Source: Streptomyces gossypii (GTDB lineage Bacteria > Actinomycetota > Actinomycetes > Streptomycetales > Streptomycetaceae). From it: 64,000 bases of DNA. Positions 34,822-43,100 of the stretch are shown here, piece by piece. The first letter of the stretch is position 1. Every line of letters begins with the position of its first letter. Position numbers and translations under genes: made by a program. The stretch is from assembly GCF_025165795.1 (NCBI RefSeq), contig NZ_JAJAGO010000015.1:62001-126000 (forward strand). Reading direction: 5' to 3'. The notes under the pieces were generated by a model. The model did no database searches. It worked only from the letters and a program-made list of their open reading frames with translations, and was not told the DNA's origin.

Positions 34822-35743
34822 CCCCTGCGGGGCGCTCACGGCGACGCCCCGAGCCGGGCCCACACGGGGCGCGCAGCCTGCGCGCCCCGTACCCCCGACC
34901 ACGCGGTAGGCGCGGGCGCCCGGCCCTGGCATCGCGAGCCGGCGCGCAGCGACGCTGCGGGCCACACATCCCGGCCTGCACGCCCCGGCCCCGGCCACGC
35001 CGGAGGTGCGGGTGCCCCGGGCGCCCCGTCAGCGCGTCAGCGCGTCAGCGCGTCAGCGCGTCAGCGCGTCAGCGACGCTGCGGGCCCGAAGTATCGATGT
35101 CCCGTGTTGGGGCAGCGCGACAGCGCGAACTCGTGCGGCGGCGACCGCCCGGTCCCACACGGGGGCGCGCGACCTGTCCGCCCCAGTACTCCCGACCGCG
35201 CCGGACGGGTGGGCGCCCCGTGCCCCGTGCCCCGTGCTCCAGCAGCGCAGGCTGCACAACCGGCGCGCGGCACCCTTGCGGCCGCCCCCGCCCAGCGGCG
35301 CCTACGCCCGCCGCCGCCCAGGCAGTCGTGGCAGCGGGAGCACGTGGAGGGGCGGCAGAGCGGCCGCTCTGGGCCAGCAGTCGGCCGCAGGCCGATGCGG
35401 GGCCGGGCGCCGACGCCCGCTGGCGTACCGCCCGCACAGGCGCGGACGGGCTGCTGCGCCTGTGCGTGGAGTCGTGGCGCCGGGCTCGCCCGGAGGCCGG
35501 AAGACCCGCACTGTGGCGCCCAGATGGCTGCCCCAAGCGCGCCGTCACCGGCGGCTGCCGGGCGGGCGGCAGCGCCGCGGCGGGGGCCGGAAGGGCAAAG
35601 CGGGCGCTTAGAAAAGAGGTCCGGATCACACCGCGTCGTCCGTGACGGGTGGGCTACGGGTGGGTAGCTTCCTAGAACGCACCGTGCAACCCCCGCATCC
35701 GTACGGCGCGCAACGCCATCCTCGCCACCCACGGAGCCGCGTG
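34822..35743. other. 922-bp gene-free GC-rich spacer
   Basis: No credible gene between the SGNH hydrolase and the thiolase. Overlapping frames on both strands are Arg/Pro/Ala-rich without domain or ribosome site. It contains an 8-bp tandem array (35028-35075) and a repeated AGCGACGCTGCGGGCC (near 34949 and 35072). It resembles in texture the 4387-4891 spacer. The thiolase promoter must lie near its right end. Confidence 0.6.
35028..35075. repeat. 8-bp tandem repeat, six copies
   Basis: GTCAGCGC occurs five times perfectly and once with a final A, end to end. It lies in the gene-free spacer, and nothing downstream within 600 bp suggests a binding array for a known factor. Confidence 0.92.
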
Positions 35744-36964
35744 ATGCCCGAAGCAGTGATCGTCTCTGCCGCCCGCTCGCCCATCGGACGTGCCTTCAAG
35801 GGATCGCTGAAGGACCTGCGCCCGGACGATCTCACCACCGAGATCATCAAGGCCGCGCTGGCGAAGGTCCCGGAGCTGGACCCCGCGAAGATCGAGGACC
35901 TGATGCTGGGCTGCGGCCTGCCGGGCGGCGAGCAGGGCCACAACCTGGGCCGGGTGGTCGCCGTGCAGCTGGGCATGGACCACCTTCCCGGCTGCACCAT
36001 CACCCGTTACTGCTCCTCCTCGCTCCAGACGACCCGGATGGCGATGCACGCGATCAGGGCGGGCGAGGGCGACATCTTCCTGTCGGCCGGGGTGGAGATG
36101 GTCTCGCGCGCCGTCAACGGCTCCTCGGACGGCATGCCCGGCACCCACAACCCGCTGTTCGCCGATGCCGAGGCGCGTACGGCCACGCGTGCGGAGCAGG
36201 GCGGCGAGGGCTGGACGGACCCGCGCGGGGCGGACGAGGTGCCCGACGTGTACATCGCGATGGGGCAGACCGCCGAGAATCTCGCCCGGCACAAGGGCGT
36301 CTCCCGGCAGGAGATGGACGAGTTCGGCGTCCGGTCGCAGAACCTCGCCGAGAAGGCGATCGCGGAGGGCTTCTGGGAGCGCGAGATCACCCCGGTGACC
36401 CTCCCGGACGGCACCGTGGTCTCCCAGGACGACGGCCCCCGCGCGGGCGTCTCACTGGAGGGCGTGCAGGGCCTGAAGCCGGTCTTCCGGCCGGACGGCA
36501 GGGTGACGGCGGGCAACTGCTGCCCGCTGAACGACGGCGCCGCCGCGCTGGTGGTCATGTCCGATGTCAAGGCGCGTGAGCTGGGCATCACGCCGCTGGC
36601 CCGGGTCGTCTCCACCGGCCTCTCCGCGCTCTCCCCCGAGATCATGGGCTATGGCCCCGTGGAGGCGAGCAGGCAGGCACTGGCGCGAGCCGGGATGTCG
36701 ATCGGCGACATCGATCTCGTCGAGATCAACGAGGCCTTCGCCGCCCAGGTCATCCCCTCCTACCAGGACCTCGGGATCGATCTGGACCGGCTCAACGTCA
36801 ACGGCGGCGCGATCGCCGTCGGCCACCCGTTCGGGATGACGGGCGCCCGCATCACCGGGACGCTGATCAACTCCCTCCAGTGGCACGACAAGCAGTTCGG
36901 GCTGGAGACGATGTGCGTCGGGGGCGGGCAGGGCATGGCGATGGTCCTGGAGCGCCTCAGCTGA
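35744..36964 (+). CDS. thiolase-family acetyl-CoA acyltransferase
   Basis: 406 residues, full-length thiolase. The acyl-binding Cys is C90 (ITRYCSSSLQTT). The C-terminal catalytic pair is His in NVNGGAIAVGHPFGMTG and Cys in ETMCVGGGQG. NEAFAAQ is present. It forms or cleaves 3-ketoacyl-CoA (acetoacetyl-CoA or beta-oxidation). The ATG at 35744 is used because the conserved MPEAVIVSAARSPIGR begins there; CGGAG precedes it. No other beta-oxidation gene is adjacent, so it stands alone between two spacers. From memory a thiolase follows cbs in S. coelicolor too. Confidence 0.94.
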   Translation: MPEAVIVSAARSPIGRAFKGSLKDLRPDDLTTEIIKAALAKVPELDPAKIEDLMLGCGLPGGEQGHNLGRVVAVQLGMDHLPGCTITRYCSSSLQTTRMAMHAIRAGEGDIFLSAGVEMVSRAVNGSSDGMPGTHNPLFADAEARTATRAEQGGEGWTDPRGADEVPDVYIAMGQTAENLARHKGVSRQEMDEFGVRSQNLAEKAIAEGFWEREITPVTLPDGTVVSQDDGPRAGVSLEGVQGLKPVFRPDGRVTAGNCCPLNDGAAALVVMSDVKARELGITPLARVVSTGLSALSPEIMGYGPVEASRQALARAGMSIGDIDLVEINEAFAAQVIPSYQDLGIDLDRLNVNGGAIAVGHPFGMTGARITGTLINSLQWHDKQFGLETMCVGGGQGMAMVLERLS

Positions 36965-37449
36965 ACTACGGACGGGCCGGACCAGCGAGCCGACCAGCGC
37001 GGCCCCGGCCCCGGCCCCGGCCGCCCGGACGAGCGCCGGACGAAACCCGGACAGAATCGAACTGGGCGGAATTGTTTCCCCGCCCGCCAACTCAACACCT
37101 TCGAGACCGAAGCGCCCCCAGGATGTGATATATCCCCTGGGGGTGCGGTATTCCTGCTGGTCGCAGCGGTATGGCCGGAAGACCCGGGCCTTTCGGCGTG
37201 CCCCCTTGATGGCGTTTTGCACTACGGTCATCAAGTCCCGCCGTCGAAACTGCGGTAGGAATTCGGGGGATCGAGTCAGAGCGACCGGCACACGGAGTGC
37301 GAGAAGGAGTGGTGTCCGGGCCGAGTCCGGCGAGGCGGGCGGAGCCGACGCGGTGCGTCGGCGACCGACGACAGCGCGACCGGGCGTCAGCACGGGCCGC
37401 CGCGACACCGCTCCCGTTGCCGGCCGCTCCCAGAACCGGGAGTACGTCT
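36965..37449. other. 485-bp spacer with an inverted repeat
   Basis: No supported gene. CCCCCAGG (37115-37122) and CCTGGGGG (37136-37143) form an 8-bp inverted repeat around an AT-rich GATATAT centre, which stands out in the local GC-rich context and may be a regulator site. The frame of the following gene stays open leftwards, but the ribosome site favours the start at 37450. Confidence 0.5.
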
Positions 37450-38511
37450 GTGAGCGCCATATCCCTCATTCTGCTGTCGGCCGCGGCGGTCGCCACGGCC
37501 ATGGGCGGCGCTGCCCTGCACACCGCACGCGGGCTGCACCGTGAGCTGAGTGCGGTGCGCGCGCAGCTGGAGCGGGCCGAGGCCGCCCGTACCCCGGCCG
37601 CCGGTTCGGAGCGGATCCCCGCCGCCCGCAGCACCCCCGCCGAGGAGATCCGCGCCGCCGTCACCGAGGCGCTCGCCGAGGAGCGCGAGCGGGAGCTCGC
37701 CGAGGCACGGGCCTTCTGGGCGGCGCAGGAAGCGCGTGACACGGGACCGGAGGGCGGCGCCCTGCTGGCGGGCCACGGCACGGAGTACGAGCTCGTCTCC
37801 GACGCTCCCGATCCGGACGGCGCCGCCCTGCTGGAGGCGCTCCTGGAGGGCAGGCTGGACGGTCTGGAGGGCCTGCACGGCCTGCTGCAGGGCGAGGCGT
37901 TCGTGCCGCGCCAGGGCGGGCAGGGCGACTGCGGCGGGGCCCTGGAGGACGGTCTCGCGTACGGCGCCGAGCTGCCGTACGGCTCCGGGCCGCGCGAGGA
38001 GGGCGACGGCGACACGGAGCGGCTGTTCGGCCCGGAGCACGAGGCCGCGGAACTGGCAGCCGCACGCCGCCGCCACCCCTCACACCCCGACTTCAATCTG
38101 AACGGCGACCCCGTCGGTCCGGCCGATCCGGCTGCCGCGGGCGATCCCCACGACAAGGTGGACCACGCCGACGCCGCCGGCTACGCCGCGCTGTCCGGCG
38201 GTCCGGTCCTGGCCGACCACGCACGCACGGTGCGGCGGCTGTCGGAGCTGGCGGAGGCCCGTACACCGCTGGCCGACGTACGCCCGGGGCCCCTGGGCAC
38301 GCCGGACGTCTACGCCTTCGAGGACGGCACCACCCTCTGCATGTCGCCCGGTCATCACCAGACGGCCCAGCACCTCGCTGACGCGCTGACCGCGGGCCTG
38401 CCACCGGTGCTGCTGGGCGGCTCGGGCATCACGGGGGCGTACTCGCTGACCTTCGCCGTCGGTGACGAGCGCGTCTACACGCTCGCCGACCGCATCATCG
38501 CCTCGCTGTAG
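37450..38511 (+). CDS. membrane-anchored protein, unknown function, actinobacterial
   Basis: 353 residues from the GTG at 37450, which has GGGAG seven bases upstream. A short N-terminal hydrophobic segment (SAISLILLSAAAVATAMGGAAL) is followed by a charged helical region likely to be coiled coil (LHRELSAVRAQLERAEAAR ... EEIRAAVTEALAEERERELAEA). The middle is acidic. The last 120 residues look globular and end in VYTLADRIIASL. I do not recognise the family. Its 3' end overlaps by 17 bp the convergent gene at 38495. Confidence 0.7.
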   Translation: MSAISLILLSAAAVATAMGGAALHTARGLHRELSAVRAQLERAEAARTPAAGSERIPAARSTPAEEIRAAVTEALAEERERELAEARAFWAAQEARDTGPEGGALLAGHGTEYELVSDAPDPDGAALLEALLEGRLDGLEGLHGLLQGEAFVPRQGGQGDCGGALEDGLAYGAELPYGSGPREEGDGDTERLFGPEHEAAELAAARRRHPSHPDFNLNGDPVGPADPAAAGDPHDKVDHADAAGYAALSGGPVLADHARTVRRLSELAEARTPLADVRPGPLGTPDVYAFEDGTTLCMSPGHHQTAQHLADALTAGLPPVLLGGSGITGAYSLTFAVGDERVYTLADRIIASL

Positions 38512-38836
38512 CCTCCGGCCCCACGCCCGGCCCCGCGCCGCCGGGCAGCAGGCGCACGGAGTCGGCCAGCCCGGCGGCGTCGTCCGCAGCGGCGAGCGCA
38601 AGTGCCAGATCGTGCCCGGCAACCGAAAGCTGGTCCCCGACGGCGAAGGGACCGGCGTCGGGCAGTTCGTACGGCGCCCGTCCCGGGAACTCCGCAAGCT
38701 GCGCGCGCCGGGCCAGTTCCCTGGCCAGGGCCAGTCCTTCGGCCGCCGCGCCGCGTCGCAGCGCGCTCTGGGGAGTCGCGCGCAGGCGGTCGGCGAGCCG
38801 GTCCACTCCGGCGGTCAGTGGGGTGGTGTCGAGCAT
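38495..38836 (-). CDS. small conserved protein of unknown function
   Basis: 113 residues, mostly helical, Ala/Leu/Arg-rich: LTAGVDRLADRLRATPQSAL, then GLALARELARRAQLAEF, then FAVGDQLSVAGHDLALALAAAD. The pattern of conserved-looking Asp and Gly suggests a true protein rather than a shadow. No ribosome site precedes the ATG, but TAGGCT ends six bases upstream, so a leaderless mRNA is possible. Convergent with and slightly overlapping the preceding gene. Confidence 0.6.
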   Translation of the reverse strand: MLDTTPLTAGVDRLADRLRATPQSALRRGAAAEGLALARELARRAQLAEFPGRAPYELPDAGPFAVGDQLSVAGHDLALALAAADDAAGLADSVRLLPGGAGPGVGPEATARR

Positions 38837-38981
38837 GCCGCAAGCCTAGGGCCTGTCCGGTGAGTCTTTGAGAGGATCCGCCGGACTGACCGTAAGCGTG
38901 GGCCACCGGGCGGTTGCCATTGCCCCAACAGTCAGGCACGGTGGCGTCAAGGACTCCCTGAGCCAGCGTCCGGAGGCGCCG

Positions 38982-39209
38982 ATGTCCCAGACTTTCTCCG
39001 ACCAGACCCATCAGAACCTCCTCTCGAGAATCCCCCACTGCACCGGTCGTGAGGTGTCCGACTGGCTTCGCACTGTCGATGAGGGGCCCGCCCTCTTCCG
39101 GTTCGAGGAGAAGGTGAGCTGGCTCCGCGGAGAGCACGAGCTCTCCTACGGGCACGCGAAGGCGATCATTCACGAGTACGACCTGAGGCGCGCCGCGCGC
39201 CACCTGTGA
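38982..39209 (+). CDS. DUF4287-domain small protein
   Basis: 75 residues. The end, VSWLRGEHELSYGHAKAIIHEYDLRRA, matches the DUF4287 pattern (W-L...G.GHA.A..). The start at 38982 has GGAGG five bases upstream; the longer upstream frame has none. These small proteins occur alone or joined to DUF5655 and have no assigned role. A strong hairpin follows 86 bp later. Confidence 0.85.
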   Translation: MSQTFSDQTHQNLLSRIPHCTGREVSDWLRTVDEGPALFRFEEKVSWLRGEHELSYGHAKAIIHEYDLRRAARHL

Positions 39210-39295
39210 CCGCAGCTCCGCAGATGCGGGGCACCCGCGGGCACACACCGCACAACACACACACGCCGCAAGACAGCAGTTGAGGCGTACGCAAA

Positions 39296-39325
39296 GGACC
39301 CGCGAGGCAAGTGCCTCGCGGGTCC
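39296..39325. terminator. bidirectional terminator between DUF4287 and BI-1 genes
   Basis: GGACCCGCGAGGCA-AG-TGCCTCGCGGGTCC, a perfect 14-bp stem with a 2-base loop, followed on the + strand by CTCTCTT. It lies between convergent genes. Confidence 0.85.
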
Positions 39326-39376
39326 CTCTCTTGCCGGTCAGCCGACTCCGGGCCGGTCAGCCAGTCTCCGTCCCGG

Positions 39377-40228
39377 TCAGTCGCCGCCCTGCAGAATCGC
39401 GACGAGCCGGAGGAACTCGAGGTAGATCCACACCAGCGTGAGGGTCAGCCCGAAGGCCGCCATCCAGGACTCCTCGCGCGGCGCGCCGTACGCGATGCCG
39501 TCCTCGACCTGCTTGAAGTCGAGAGCGAGGAAGCAGGCGCCGAGGATGATGCCGATGACGCCGAAGAGGACGCCCATGGCGCCGCTGCGGAAGCCCAGGC
39601 CGTCGCCGCCGCCGAGGACGGCGAACAGCAGGTTCACGCCCATCAGCAGGACGAAGCCGATGGCCGCCGCCAGCACGAAGCGGTAGAACCGCTGGGTGAC
39701 CCGGATGATCCGCGTCTTGTACATCACGAGGACCGCGGTGAAGACGGCCATCGTGCCCAGTACGGCCTGCATCGCGGCGCCGTCGGCGATACGGCTGTCG
39801 ACGTAGTTGCTGATGGCGCCGAGGAAGAGGCCCTCGAACGCCGCGTAGGCCAGGATCAGCGGCGGCGAGGCCTTGCGCTTGAATGCCTGCACCAGCGCCA
39901 GCACCATCGCCACCAGGGCGGCGCCGATGGCCGGGCCCAGAGGAAGATCGGTGATCCAGGCGACGGCCGCCATGACCACGACGAGGCCGACGGTCATGCC
40001 GGTACGGGCGACCACGTCGTCCATGGTCATGCGCCCGGCGTGCGGCGGAGCCGCCGGGGGCGCTCCCTGGAAGCCCGGCGCGGCCTGCGGCTGGGCGTAC
40101 GGGTTGTTCGCATACGGGTTCGTCGCCTGTGGGGCCCCGGCCTGCGGCTGCTGCGCGGTGTTGAATCCGGCATTGCCGTTGTCGCGGCTGAACCCCCGTC
40201 GCGAGAAGACCGGGTTACTGCTCCTCAT
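39377..40228 (-). CDS. Bax inhibitor-1/YccA-family membrane protein
   Basis: 283 residues from the ATG at 40228, which has GGAGG six bases upstream. The cytoplasmic N-terminal ~65 residues are Gln/Asn/Pro/Ala-rich. Seven hydrophobic helices follow, with the family-type FEGLFLGAISNYVDSR and the ending LTLTLVWIYLEFLRLVAIL. BI-1/YccA proteins are pH-sensitive ion channels or protease modulators of unclear bacterial role. It is bounded by the terminator at 39296 and by the MITE-containing spacer upstream. Confidence 0.93.
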   Translation of the reverse strand: MRSSNPVFSRRGFSRDNGNAGFNTAQQPQAGAPQATNPYANNPYAQPQAAPGFQGAPPAAPPHAGRMTMDDVVARTGMTVGLVVVMAAVAWITDLPLGPAIGAALVAMVLALVQAFKRKASPPLILAYAAFEGLFLGAISNYVDSRIADGAAMQAVLGTMAVFTAVLVMYKTRIIRVTQRFYRFVLAAAIGFVLLMGVNLLFAVLGGGDGLGFRSGAMGVLFGVIGIILGACFLALDFKQVEDGIAYGAPREESWMAAFGLTLTLVWIYLEFLRLVAILQGGD

Positions 40229-40564
40229 CTCACTCCTCCATGACCGCACGACGCGGCCTCGCCACTACAGTAATGCCCAGGCAAAGCCGACACCTCATTA
40301 CTGCACGCTAACGCAGCAGTAAGAACGAGGGAACGGCTGTGATTGTTCCGGAACCATGCGTGTCCGTGGGGAGCGGCGAGGGGCTTTGAGGCCCCGTACA
40401 CGGCGGTACGGCGCCGCGACGCACGACACCGGAGCCGGGACCGTACGAGCCCCCTTCACCCGATCGACCTACAGCGGCGAGGCGTACGGCCCGGCCAGGG
40501 CGGCGGCGAGCGCCGCCGCGCCGACGAGCCGCCGGGCGCTCCGTCCGGGAAGGGGCTTCATGGG

Positions 40565-40726
40565 GGTTCTGTCCCGTAGTCCCTGGTGGATCAGCGCGCG
40601 GCGTCAGATGCGGTGCTTCGCAAGGCGGAGGGGCGTCCTCATACTGGGCGTATCCGGGCGTTCCGGCAACGCAGCGAGGTGCCGTAACTGTCGTCGTGCG
40701 CCCGCCAGGGATTACGGGACAGCCCC
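40565..40726. mobile_element. MITE with 21-bp terminal inverted repeats
   Basis: The left end CTGTCCCGTAGTCCCTGG... (40569-40589) and the reverse complement of the right end (40702-40722) match at 19 of 21 positions. The ~160-bp element has no transposase gene. Its inside matches the partial copy at 30293-30372. No clear target-site duplication could be read. The right end overlaps the 3' end of the MFS-HemB-like gene and supplies its stop codon. The spacer 40250-40564 to its left holds no supported gene. Confidence 0.82.
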
Positions 40727-43039
40727 TAGCAGGCCACCCTGGAGGTAGCTGATGGCGTTCCGGTCGATGATGCGGCCGCCTTGGGGGCCGGCCGCGGCGA
40801 GCCAGTTGTGCCAGGACTCCTCCAGGCGGGCCCTCGCCAGGCGCAGCCCGTCGGCGGCGGCCAGGACGGACAAGGCGCGAGTCGTCCCCGAGACGGTGTA
40901 GCCGTACAGCTCAAGCTGCTCGAGTGACTTCATCACGGTCTGCGGGGAGTCCAGCAGTTCGGCGACCAAGCGTGCCGTGTCGCCGGAGAGGGGCGGCAGG
41001 CCGGACACGGTCGGGTCGAGGCTGCTCAGCAGTCGGTCGACGAGTTCCTCGTGCTGGATGTGCCGGGCCAGGTCGAGCGTGGCGTGGAAGTTCTCCAGCG
41101 GCTTGGTGACCGAGACCTCAGTGCCTTGGAAGGCATCGAGCAGTGACCACAGCGTCATCTCCGTCAGGTTCCCGGGAAGGATCTTCTGCCCGGTGTCGCG
41201 GTGGTCTTCGTCGAGATAGACGTAGGCCGTGCTCGTCTCACTGTTCTGCGAGAACGAGTAGAGGCGTGTGCGGCCCTTCACCGACGTGATGCCCGCTCGG
41301 GTGTGCGTCACCTCCAGAGGCAGGCGGCCCAAGGTCACGATGCCGTGAGCCCCGGCCTCGGCGACAGCGGCGGCGGTGTCGCGCAGCAGCGCGTAGGTAG
41401 CTGGTACGTCCAGGCCGTCGGTGTCGTCTCGCAGGCCCCAGGTGCCGTCGGGGTTGAGTGCGAGGGCGAAGGGATCGACCGTGCAGCGGATGCCCGGGGG
41501 CGCCTCCCGCACGAGGTGGCTGACGGCGGAAGCGTGCCGGTCGAGCTGGGCGGAGAGGGAGCGCTGTCTGCTGTCGGTGCTCGTGTCCGAGATACGCAGG
41601 ACGAACTCGCCGATGCCGTGCCTGTGGCCTTCCCGTATGCGATCCACGGCGGCGGTCACCCCGTGGCTGTGCCAGCCGGGCAACCCTTCGACGGGTGAAC
41701 GGCCGCCTTCGCTGAGGGCGAGATCCACATCAACCGGCTGGACCAGAAGGTCGGGTGTGAGCGTGGTCTGTGGTTCGTCGTGCAGTCGACGTCGAGCGTC
41801 AGCTGGGAGCTTCGTGGAGGACATCGTCATCGGTACCTCTCCGGGTAATGAGGGGGCGGATGGACTGGTAAGCCGGCTCAGGAGCGTCAACACGATGGCT
41901 GAGACGGCGCAGAAGACGACCGCGATCCAGAAGAGGGCGGGTCGGTAGCCGGAAACGGTGAGCGGGGCGAGGATTCCCACCAGGGAGCCGAGTTGCATCA
42001 CACCGGCGAACAGGCCGGCGCCGGCGGGCAGACCGCCCCTCATCAGACCCGCGAGGACCACCATCCCGAGCGACTGGAGCGCCGCGGCGAAGACGGCGTA
42101 GATCACTTGGGAGGCCAGCAGGGAGCCGAAGCTGGCCCAGGCGGCGGTGAGGGCGAAGGACACGGCGCCGCCAAGGGCCGCGAGGGCGAGCAGACGCGCG
42201 GCGGGGTGACGCTCACCGGAGCGGCCGAGCCACGGCAGAATGGCGAGCTCGACGAGGGCAGTGGCCATGAAGAGAAGGCTGTTGAGACGTTCGTCCCACC
42301 CGGAGGCGATGACGAACAGCGGCAGGTACACGAGGCGCAGGCTGTCGGCAGCCTTGAGCAGGACGATCGCCGCCACCCCGAGGAGCAGGGCAGGGCGTGC
42401 CCCGAGCCGGCCGGCAACGTCCTCCGGGGGACGGCCCACGGAGGTCCGTCCAGCCGTGGCACCAGCGAGGGTGGCCGCCGTCACGGCACGCTTGCTGACG
42501 GCTGCGAGTACAGCTGCGCCGGCCAGCAGCGGGACGGCCGCGCCCACGGGTATCCAGCCAGGCCACCATGCGGTGAGGGAGCTGGAGCCGGCGAAACCGG
42601 CGACACCCGTGATGTATCCCGCTACGGCGATCCAGCGGGTGCGGGCGGCGAGCACGGAGTCGGACAGTTCGGCGGCCGCTGGCGACGTCTGAAGCTGCCG
42701 CAGGATCAGCGGGAGAGACACAGCCGCTGCCATGGACAGCGCACCGCCGAGGCTGACCAGAGGCAGTGAGTGGCCGGTGCAGACGAGGGTGACGCCCAAC
42801 GCCCCGATCAGCAGAGCGGGCACCAGCAGCCGATACGCGTGTCGGAGTGCCGCAGGCCGGCTGGAGGAGAGCGCGAGTGTGAAGGCGATCACGGAGTTGA
42901 TGACGAAGAACAGGGCGATGTCCGCCTTGGCGAAGCCGGCTGAGTTCAGCGCCAGGGGATATCCGACGCTGATCACGCCCGTCATCGCGGATACGAGTAG
43001 CAGGCACGCGCCAAGTGGTGAGCGCAGGAGAAGAGCCAT
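40712..43039 (-). CDS. MFS transporter fused to a divergent HemB-like (porphobilinogen synthase fold) domain, with a TTA codon
   Basis: 775 residues in one frame. Residues 1-390 are a 12-helix MFS transporter. The second part, from M404, resembles HemB: TLTPDLLVQPVDV ... PVEGLPGWHSHGV, then LLRDTAAAVAEAGAHGIVTLGR. SVK (K588) and SVTKPL (K646) align by eye with the two Schiff-base lysines, spaced 58 apart (53 in human HemB). The Cys/His metal cluster is lost (DPFALALNPDGTW). Leu398 is encoded by TTA (41846-41848), and GGAGAGG lies five bases before the ATG of M404, so the second half may also be made alone. The final GAVP and stop come from the MITE. It follows two glycosyltransferase genes. 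The function is unknown. Confidence 0.8.
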   Translation of the reverse strand: MALLLRSPLGACLLLVSAMTGVISVGYPLALNSAGFAKADIALFFVINSVIAFTLALSSSRPAALRHAYRLLVPALLIGALGVTLVCTGHSLPLVSLGGALSMAAAVSLPLILRQLQTSPAAAELSDSVLAARTRWIAVAGYITGVAGFAGSSSLTAWWPGWIPVGAAVPLLAGAAVLAAVSKRAVTAATLAGATAGRTSVGRPPEDVAGRLGARPALLLGVAAIVLLKAADSLRLVYLPLFVIASGWDERLNSLLFMATALVELAILPWLGRSGERHPAARLLALAALGGAVSFALTAAWASFGSLLASQVIYAVFAAALQSLGMVVLAGLMRGGLPAGAGLFAGVMQLGSLVGILAPLTVSGYRPALFWIAVVFCAVSAIVLTLLSRLTSPSAPSLPGEVPMTMSSTKLPADARRRLHDEPQTTLTPDLLVQPVDVDLALSEGGRSPVEGLPGWHSHGVTAAVDRIREGHRHGIGEFVLRISDTSTDSRQRSLSAQLDRHASAVSHLVREAPPGIRCTVDPFALALNPDGTWGLRDDTDGLDVPATYALLRDTAAAVAEAGAHGIVTLGRLPLEVTHTRAGITSVKGRTRLYSFSQNSETSTAYVYLDEDHRDTGQKILPGNLTEMTLWSLLDAFQGTEVSVTKPLENFHATLDLARHIQHEELVDRLLSSLDPTVSGLPPLSGDTARLVAELLDSPQTVMKSLEQLELYGYTVSGTTRALSVLAAADGLRLARARLEESWHNWLAAAGPQGGRIIDRNAISYLQGGLLGAVP
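41828..41848 (-). promoter_or_regulatory. in-frame TTA codon followed by internal ribosome binding site and ATG
   Basis: On the minus strand: TTA (41848-41846), CCC, then GGAGAGG (41842-41836), TACCG, ATG (41830-41828). The spacing is ideal for initiation of the HemB-like half. A ribosome stalled at the TTA would cover this site; one that passes would read through to make the fusion. Confidence 0.65.
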
Positions 43040-43100
43040 ACCGGTCCCAGATTCCTCGGTGCGGTGAAGACCAGTGGGGTGTGTGAGCTGGCCGGTTCCT

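Noticed and set aside
36965..37449. upstream extension of the membrane protein gene to 37297
   Set aside because: The added ~50 residues are Arg/Ala-rich, and the GTG at 37450 has the ribosome site and begins the membrane segment.
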